From NCBI GenBank assembly GCA_900544755.1, contig UQWQ01000069.1:1-10743 (forward strand): 10,743 nucleotides of DNA. The letters are read 5' to 3'. Shown here piece by piece: positions 6,575 through 10,743 of the stretch. The notes under the pieces were generated by a model. The model was not told where the DNA came from and did no database searches. It worked only from the letters and a program-made list of their open reading frames with translations. The number at the start of each line of letters is the position of its first letter. Positions within the stretch are counted from its first letter, which is position 1. The translations under genes and the position numbers were made by a program. The DNA comes from an uncultured Collinsella sp. GTDB lineage: Bacteria > Actinomycetota > Coriobacteriia > Coriobacteriales > Coriobacteriaceae.

Positions 6575-6620
6575 TTGAACTCGGTAAGCCTGCGGTAAGA
6601 TATACGGTTGTTTACGTAAC
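6575..6620 (+). promoter_or_regulatory. Promoter candidate for the glycosyltransferase gene
   Basis: TTGAAC (6575-6580) resembles a -35 box. TAAGAT (6596-6601) is a possible -10 at a short 15-base spacing; TATACG (6601-6606) is an alternative. The octamer palindrome TTACGTAA (6612-6619) lies at the expected start region. No terminator separates rluD from this gene, so read-through is also possible. Confidence 0.35.
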
Positions 6621-6638
6621 ACGTTCCTGGGAGCCTGC

Positions 6639-7934
6639 ATGCTCGCCTTTTTACAAACCAACACACCCATCGTGATCTTCAACCAGATTGTCGTCACGCT
6701 GCTCACGGTCTGCTTCTTGTACCAGGTGGTCTTCTTTGTCATCGGTGCTCTCCGCGGCGAGGTCGCGCCTCCCAAGGCCAAAAAACTCCACCGGTATGCC
6801 TTCTTTATCGCGGCGCATAACGAGGAGGCCGTGATCGCCAACCTCGTTCGCTCCATCAAGGACCAGGATTATCCGTCCGAGCTCATCGAGGTCTTTGTCG
6901 TCGCCGATGCCTGCACCGATAACACCGCGCAGCTCGCGCGCGAGGCGGGCGCTGTCGTGTACGAGCGAAACGACCTGGCCCGTAAAGGCAAGAGCTGGGT
7001 CATGGACTTTGGTTTCGACCGTATCCTTAACGAGTATCCCGACACCTTTGAAGGTTACTTTATCTTCGATGCCGATAATGTTATCGCCCGCGATTACGTG
7101 TCCAAGATGAATGATGCCTTTGACCAGGGCTTCCATGTGGTCACGAGCTATCGTAACTCCAAGAACTTCGGAAGCTCGTGGATCTCGGCAGCGAATGCCA
7201 CTTGGTATCTGCGCGAGGCGCGTTTTCTCAACAACGCGCGCAACATCTGCAAGACGTCCTGCGCCGTATCGGGTTCGGGCTACCTTATCTCGGCTAGCGT
7301 TATTGAGGGCATGCACGGCTGGCAGTTCCATACACTGACCGAGGACATCCAGTTCACTACGTTCTGTGCCATTCACGGCATTCGCATCGGTTATGCGCCG
7401 GCGGAGTTTTTTGACGAGCAGCCCGTGACGTTTAAGGCGTCCTGGAAGCAGCGTATGCGCTGGACCAAGGGCTTCTACCAGGTGTTCTTTACCTACGGTA
7501 AGCATCTGGTCAAGTCGACCTTCCGTTATCACCGCTTTGCCGCCTACGACATGTTTATGACGATTGCTCCGGGTATGCTGCTGTCCCTGATCTCCATGCT
7601 CGCCAACGCGACCTTCCTCATCGTGGGCGGGCTTTCGCACGGCTTCTTGGCCACCGAGGTTGAGATGCAGGCTTGTGCCGCCTCGCTCATTATGACCTTC
7701 GCGATGATGTATCAGACCTTCTTTATCCTGGCGCTGCTCACGACTATCTTCGAGTACAAGCACATCCATTGCGCGCAAAAGTGGCGCCTGGTGACCAACC
7801 TGTTTACCTTCCCGATCTTTATGTTCAGCTATATCCCCATTACGGTGGCTGCGTTGTTCCTGAAGGTCGACTGGGTCCCGACGCAGCATGCCGTCAACGT
7901 TACCCTCGACGAGGTCATGCAGGGCGCTAAATAA
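6639..7934 (+). CDS. Membrane-bound processive family 2 glycosyltransferase
   Basis: 431 residues. An N-terminal membrane helix (about 11-37) precedes a cytosolic GT-A domain. Hydrophobic helices follow at about 302-331, 345-370 and 386-409. GT2 landmarks in order: FFIAAHNEE (55-63), VVADACTDNT with Asp90 (87-96), FIFDADN with DAD at 144-146, TED (234-236) and QRMRW (271-275). The D, DxD, TED and QxxRW set is that of processive beta-glycan synthases such as hyaluronan, poly-N-acetylglucosamine and cellulose synthases, which polymerise a UDP-sugar and pass the chain through the membrane. Substrate cannot be read from sequence. Start ATG 6639 has a modest GGGAG five bases upstream. No deacetylase, exporter or other polysaccharide gene is adjacent; it appears to be a single-gene unit ending at the terminator at 7943. 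Confidence 0.9.
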   Translation: MLAFLQTNTPIVIFNQIVVTLLTVCFLYQVVFFVIGALRGEVAPPKAKKLHRYAFFIAAHNEEAVIANLVRSIKDQDYPSELIEVFVVADACTDNTAQLAREAGAVVYERNDLARKGKSWVMDFGFDRILNEYPDTFEGYFIFDADNVIARDYVSKMNDAFDQGFHVVTSYRNSKNFGSSWISAANATWYLREARFLNNARNICKTSCAVSGSGYLISASVIEGMHGWQFHTLTEDIQFTTFCAIHGIRIGYAPAEFFDEQPVTFKASWKQRMRWTKGFYQVFFTYGKHLVKSTFRYHRFAAYDMFMTIAPGMLLSLISMLANATFLIVGGLSHGFLATEVEMQACAASLIMTFAMMYQTFFILALLTTIFEYKHIHCAQKWRLVTNLFTFPIFMFSYIPITVAALFLKVDWVPTQHAVNVTLDEVMQGAK

Positions 7935-7942
7935 CCACCACC

Positions 7943-7987
7943 AAAACCACCACAAAGGGGACAGGCACCTCTGTGGTGGTTTTTGCT
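7943..7987 (+). terminator. Repeat-type terminator hairpin after the glycosyltransferase gene
   Basis: AAAACCACCACA (7943-7954) pairs with TGTGGTGGTTTT (7972-7983) in a 12-bp stem around a core with AAAGGGGACAGGCACC. It is followed by TGCTTTTT. A second ACCACCAC upstream (about 7934-7941) could compete for the same 3' arm. The core is shared with the - strand hairpin at 299-343. Confidence 0.75.
7949..7970 (+). repeat. Dispersed 22-bp repeat core, copy 2
   Basis: Identical in reverse complement to 311-332. Flanking arms are similar but not identical: this copy has longer ACCACCAC/GTGGTGGT arms, while copy 1 has two extra T residues on the 3' side of the core. Confidence 0.7.
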
Positions 7988-8015
7988 TTTTAGAGACTGC
8001 CCCGGGAGGTGTTCA

Positions 8016-8438
8016 ATGGTCTATATTCCCTTTTGGATCTGCGCCTTTGCCGGTGCGGTGATTGATGTCCGTGAACGGCGGTTTCCCAACGCGCTTGCCG
8101 CCGCATGCGCCGTGGCGGCGTTTGCAGGCGTTTGGCTGGACAGGGGCTTGAACACGGCGCTTGACCACGCCGGTCCTGCCGTTATCGTGTACCTTTCCCT
8201 TGTGCTGACCGAGTCGCTTTGGCGGCGTTTCCGCCAGGCCCCCGGCATCGGCATGGGGGATGCCAAGGCGCTTTTCGCGCTTTGCACGCTCGACCCTCTG
8301 GGCGGCATCGTGGCATTTGCCGTCGCGCTCCTGGTCCTGGCCCTCTCCTGCCTCTTCACAAAATCGCGCTCCCTGCCATTGCTCCCGTTTTTGGTGCCGA
8401 TATTTGCCATAATCGAGGTCGTGGGCTGGACATTGTAA
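8016..8438 (+). CDS. Minimal type IV prepilin peptidase (A24 family)
   Basis: 140-residue membrane protein matching only the peptidase half of prepilin peptidases. The two catalytic aspartates are visible: Asp17 in IDVRERRFPN, and Asp82 in GIGMGDAK (the GxGD motif). Hydrophobic stretches at about 4-16, 26-41, 52-68, 84-92, 97-115 and 118-138 suggest a bundle of about six helices. The N-terminal methyltransferase domain of PilD/ComC with its cysteine motifs is absent, as in short archaeal-type and Tad-type (CpaA/TadV) peptidases. The ATG at 8016 has GGGAGG six bases upstream. It lies 31 bases ahead of the next gene, so it is probably co-transcribed with it. No pilin, ATPase or platform gene is nearby, so the pilin it would process must be encoded elsewhere. 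Confidence 0.85.
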   Translation: MVYIPFWICAFAGAVIDVRERRFPNALAAACAVAAFAGVWLDRGLNTALDHAGPAVIVYLSLVLTESLWRRFRQAPGIGMGDAKALFALCTLDPLGGIVAFAVALLVLALSCLFTKSRSLPLLPFLVPIFAIIEVVGWTL

Positions 8439-8469
8439 CCGATTGCGCATCCTTTTTAAGGAGCATGCC

Positions 8470-9717
8470 ATGGCAACTAATCAAGAAACGGCCGTCATTA
8501 AGGCGCGCATGGACCGAATTCCCTCGGCGTTGTCGCCCGAACTTTTCGAGCGCATTGCCACCGATCGTGCTTCGGGCTATGTTAACCCGTATCGTTGCAA
8601 CGACGATCAGGTCATTCGTCGTATTGATCGCGCCTCCGACAAAGGCACGCTTATGCGTCCGGCGTTTATGCGCGATACCGAAAAGATTCTTCATCTTCCG
8701 GCGTACACTCGCTATGCCGGCAAAACACAGGTCTTCAGTTTTCGCAGCAACGACGACCTGTCGCGTCGTGGCCTGCACGTGCAGCTTGTTTCGCGCATTG
8801 CGCGCGATATCGGTTGCGCCCTGGGGCTCAACTGCGATCTGATCGAGGCGATTGGCTTAGGCCACGACTTGGGCCACACGCCTTTCGGCCATGCCGGTGA
8901 GCGTTTTCTCAACGATATCTATCATGAGCGCACGGGTCGCTACTTTTTCCATAACGTGCAGTCGGTCCGCGTGCTCGACGCCCTGTATGGCCGCAACGTG
9001 TCGCTCCAGACGCTCGACGGCGTGCTATGCCATAACGGCGAGTACGAGCAACGCGTGTTTGAATTGTCGGATATGGGCTCCTTTGACCAGTTCGATCAGG
9101 CGGTCGAGGACTGCATCGCCACGGGCTATGGCGCCATTGGGCACCTGCGTCCCATGACGCTCGAGGGCTGCGTCGTTCGCATCTCGGATATTCTTGCCTA
9201 CGTCGGTCGTGACCGTCAGGATGCGATCGCGGCGGGTCTGCTTTCGCCCGACGCTTTTGACGATGGTCGGGGCGGCGCCTATAACAGCTGGATCCTCACG
9301 CACGCTTCCATCGATATCGTTGAGCATAGCTATGGTAAGCCGCGCATCGAGATGAGCGAGGACCTGTTTGAGGAAATTCGCCGAGCCAAGCGCGAGAACT
9401 ACGAGAAGATCTATAGCAAGGGCGGTATCGAAGGCGATTCCGAGGAGGAGCTGCGCGAGGCGTTCGAAAAGCTCTACGACCGTTGCCTGCGGGATCTAAA
9501 CAGTGGCGACGAGTCCTCTTATATCTTTAAGCACCATATTTCGCGCATTGAGCAGCAGCTTTCCTACTACGATCGTACCTATGCCTGGCAGGACGACAAG
9601 GATCAAGCCGTGGTGGATTACATCGCGAGCATGACGGACGGTTATTTCTGCGAGCTGACGAGCAAGCTGTTCCCGGGTCTAAAGTTTCCGCATCGTACCT
9701 ATATTAACGAACGGTAG
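8470..9717 (+). CDS. dGTPase-like HD-domain phosphohydrolase
   Basis: 415-residue cytoplasmic enzyme of the deoxynucleoside triphosphate triphosphohydrolase family, which cleaves dNTPs to deoxynucleoside plus triphosphate. HD-domain metal ligands are His103 (RGLHVQLVSRIA), His132-Asp133 (GLGHDLGHTPFGHAGE) and Asp240 (VVRISDILAYVGRD). Upstream, RDTEKILHLPAYTRYAGKTQ (68-87) is the family's N-terminal block. The ATG at 8470 is chosen because AAGGAG (8458-8463) lies six bases upstream. It follows the prepilin peptidase closely and precedes rarA, whose promoter-like box overlaps the 3' flank. Whether it prefers dGTP or acts broadly on dNTPs is not visible, so the symbol dgt is withheld. Confidence 0.9.
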   Translation: MATNQETAVIKARMDRIPSALSPELFERIATDRASGYVNPYRCNDDQVIRRIDRASDKGTLMRPAFMRDTEKILHLPAYTRYAGKTQVFSFRSNDDLSRRGLHVQLVSRIARDIGCALGLNCDLIEAIGLGHDLGHTPFGHAGERFLNDIYHERTGRYFFHNVQSVRVLDALYGRNVSLQTLDGVLCHNGEYEQRVFELSDMGSFDQFDQAVEDCIATGYGAIGHLRPMTLEGCVVRISDILAYVGRDRQDAIAAGLLSPDAFDDGRGGAYNSWILTHASIDIVEHSYGKPRIEMSEDLFEEIRRAKRENYEKIYSKGGIEGDSEEELREAFEKLYDRCLRDLNSGDESSYIFKHHISRIEQQLSYYDRTYAWQDDKDQAVVDYIASMTDGYFCELTSKLFPGLKFPHRTYINER

Positions 9718-9732
9718 TTCGTATTTATTCGG

Positions 9733-9738
9733 TATACT
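9733..9738 (+). promoter_or_regulatory. -10 box candidate for rarA
   Basis: TATACT just after the dGTPase-like gene stop, about 40 bases ahead of the rarA start. No recognisable -35 lies 16-18 bases upstream, and no terminator separates the genes. Confidence 0.35.
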
Positions 9739-9777
9739 GTTTGTGGAAAACGTTTTTGATTGATGCACGGGATGGCT

Positions 9778-10743
9778 ATGGACGACCTTTTTTCTGCTTC
9801 GACGCGCGAGCGTTCCTTTCAGAATGCGCCGCTTGCGGTGCGCATGCGCCCTAATTCGCTCGACGAGTATGTGGGCCAGCAAAAGGCCGTCGGTAAGGGT
9901 TCATGGTTGCGTGCCGCGATCGAGCACGATGTGCTTTCGAGCGTGATTCTGTACGGGCCGGCCGGTACGGGTAAGACGACGCTGGCCCACATTATCGCCA
10001 ACCATACCAAGAGCGAGTTTGTCGAGGTCAGCGCCGTGACGGGCACTGTGAAGGACCTGCGCCGCGTAATCGATGAGGCTAAGACCCGTCTGAACACCTA
10101 CGACCGCCGCACCATTCTGTTTATCGATGAGATCCATCGCTTTTCGAAGTCGCAGCAAGATGCCCTGCTGCATGCGGTCGAGAACCGCACCGTCATTATG
10201 ATTGGCGCCACGACGGAAAACCCGTACTTTGAGGTCAACTCGGCATTGCTCTCGCGTGGGCGTGTGGTAGAGCTTGAGCACCTGAAGGACGAGGATATCG
10301 CCATGCTCATTGAGCGTGCGCTCGAGGCGCCGCAGGGTTTAAACGGTAAGTTCTCGGCCGATGAGGATACAGTCAAGACCATTTGCACGCTGGCCGCGGG
10401 TGATGCGCGCTCGGCGCTCATGACGCTCGAGCTTGCGAGTGAGATTGCCGTTACGCGTCCCGATACTGAGGGAACGCCAGCGCCGGCGGCGGGGGAACGC
10501 TATCCCATTACCGTGGATGACGTGAAGATCGCCAATCCACGTCGTGGGTTTTCGTATGACAAAAACGGTGACATGCACTACGACATTATCAGTGCGTTTA
10601 TTAAATCTATGCGCGGCAGCGATCCCGATGCCACGATCTATTGGCTCGCGCGCATGATCGATGCAGGGGAGGATCCCAAGTTTATCGCTCGCCGCATTAT
10701 GATTCAGGCTTCCGAGGATGTTGGCAACGCCGACCCGCAGGCG
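9778..10743 (+). CDS. rarA: Replication-associated AAA+ recombination factor RarA/MgsA (5' part, runs off window)
   Basis: The first 322 residues are visible and still open at the window edge; the family is about 420-450 long, so roughly a quarter is missing. It is a clamp-loader-related AAA+ ATPase acting at stalled replication forks. Motifs: PLAVRMRPNSLDEYVGQ (18-34), Walker A GPAGTGKT (60-67), Walker B LFIDEIHRF (114-122), sensor 1 GATTENP (143-149), arginine finger in LLSRGRVV (158-164) and sensor 2 GDARSALM (208-215). The start of the C-terminal tetramerisation domain follows, including SAFIKSMRGSDPDATIYWLARM. ATG 9778 has GGGA five bases upstream; in-frame ATGs at 9772 and 9763 are possible. 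A Pro/Ala/Glu-rich linker at about 226-243 joins the lid to the C-terminal domain. Its neighbour is a dNTP hydrolase, so both touch replication. Confidence 0.95.
   Translation, partial: MDDLFSASTRERSFQNAPLAVRMRPNSLDEYVGQQKAVGKGSWLRAAIEHDVLSSVILYGPAGTGKTTLAHIIANHTKSEFVEVSAVTGTVKDLRRVIDEAKTRLNTYDRRTILFIDEIHRFSKSQQDALLHAVENRTVIMIGATTENPYFEVNSALLSRGRVVELEHLKDEDIAMLIERALEAPQGLNGKFSADEDTVKTICTLAAGDARSALMTLELASEIAVTRPDTEGTPAPAAGERYPITVDDVKIANPRRGFSYDKNGDMHYDIISAFIKSMRGSDPDATIYWLARMIDAGEDPKFIARRIMIQASEDVGNADPQA

Noticed and set aside
6651..7955. Open frame of 434 codons opposite the glycosyltransferase
   Set aside because: Antisense shadow starting inside the repeat-type terminator; the + strand has the complete GT2 motif series.
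8016..10743. Prepilin peptidase, HD phosphohydrolase and AAA+ ATPase as a possible anti-phage cassette
   Set aside because: All three fit ordinary housekeeping families, with no toxin, sensor or effector domain and no difference in base composition. Adjacency alone does not support a defence role.

Overview
The window looks like a chromosomal core region of a fairly GC-rich Actinomycetota member. A gut Coriobacteriia of the Collinsella type is my best guess. The grounds are the protein style, the codon use dominated by G/C in third positions, and a transcription-attenuating T-box in front of ileS. No database was searched, so the taxon is an inference.

Layout. Positions 1-344 hold no convincing gene. 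Instead they carry a compact candidate structured RNA on the + strand (14-137), further small hairpins (156-199), and two terminator-like hairpins that read on the - strand (204-244 and 299-343). On the - strand at 345-1433 lies an iron-containing alcohol dehydrogenase of the glycerol-dehydrogenase type. The divergent intergenic region 1434-1919 holds promoter candidates and a full isoleucine T-box leader: Stem I with an AUC specifier, Stem III, an antiterminator and a competing terminator. It controls ileS (GTG start at 1920, ending 4721). A strong intrinsic terminator follows ileS. Next comes the lspA-rluD pair (4944-6556, overlapping by one base), preceded by a promoter-like -10 box and a perfect 15-bp palindrome. 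A membrane-bound processive family-2 glycosyltransferase follows (6639-7934) and ends at a hairpin terminator. That terminator shares a 22-base identical core with the hairpin beyond the dehydrogenase gene. The last block is a minimal type-IV prepilin peptidase (8016-8438), a dGTPase-like HD phosphohydrolase (8470-9717) and the 5' part of rarA/mgsA (from 9778, cut by the window end).

How the genes relate. Most are housekeeping: isoleucine tRNA charging under T-box feedback, lipoprotein signal-peptide cleavage, rRNA pseudouridylation, dNTP-pool control and replication-fork maintenance. The glycosyltransferase and the prepilin peptidase concern the cell surface, but both stand without the partner genes normally expected nearby. 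I see no mobile-element gene, CRISPR array, tRNA or rRNA gene, or defence cassette. The most interesting unexplained signal is the folded RNA-like element at 14-137, whose G-U pairs all favour the + strand and which has a potential loop pseudoknot. Next is the repeated terminator hairpin with the conserved AAAGGGGACAGGCACC core.
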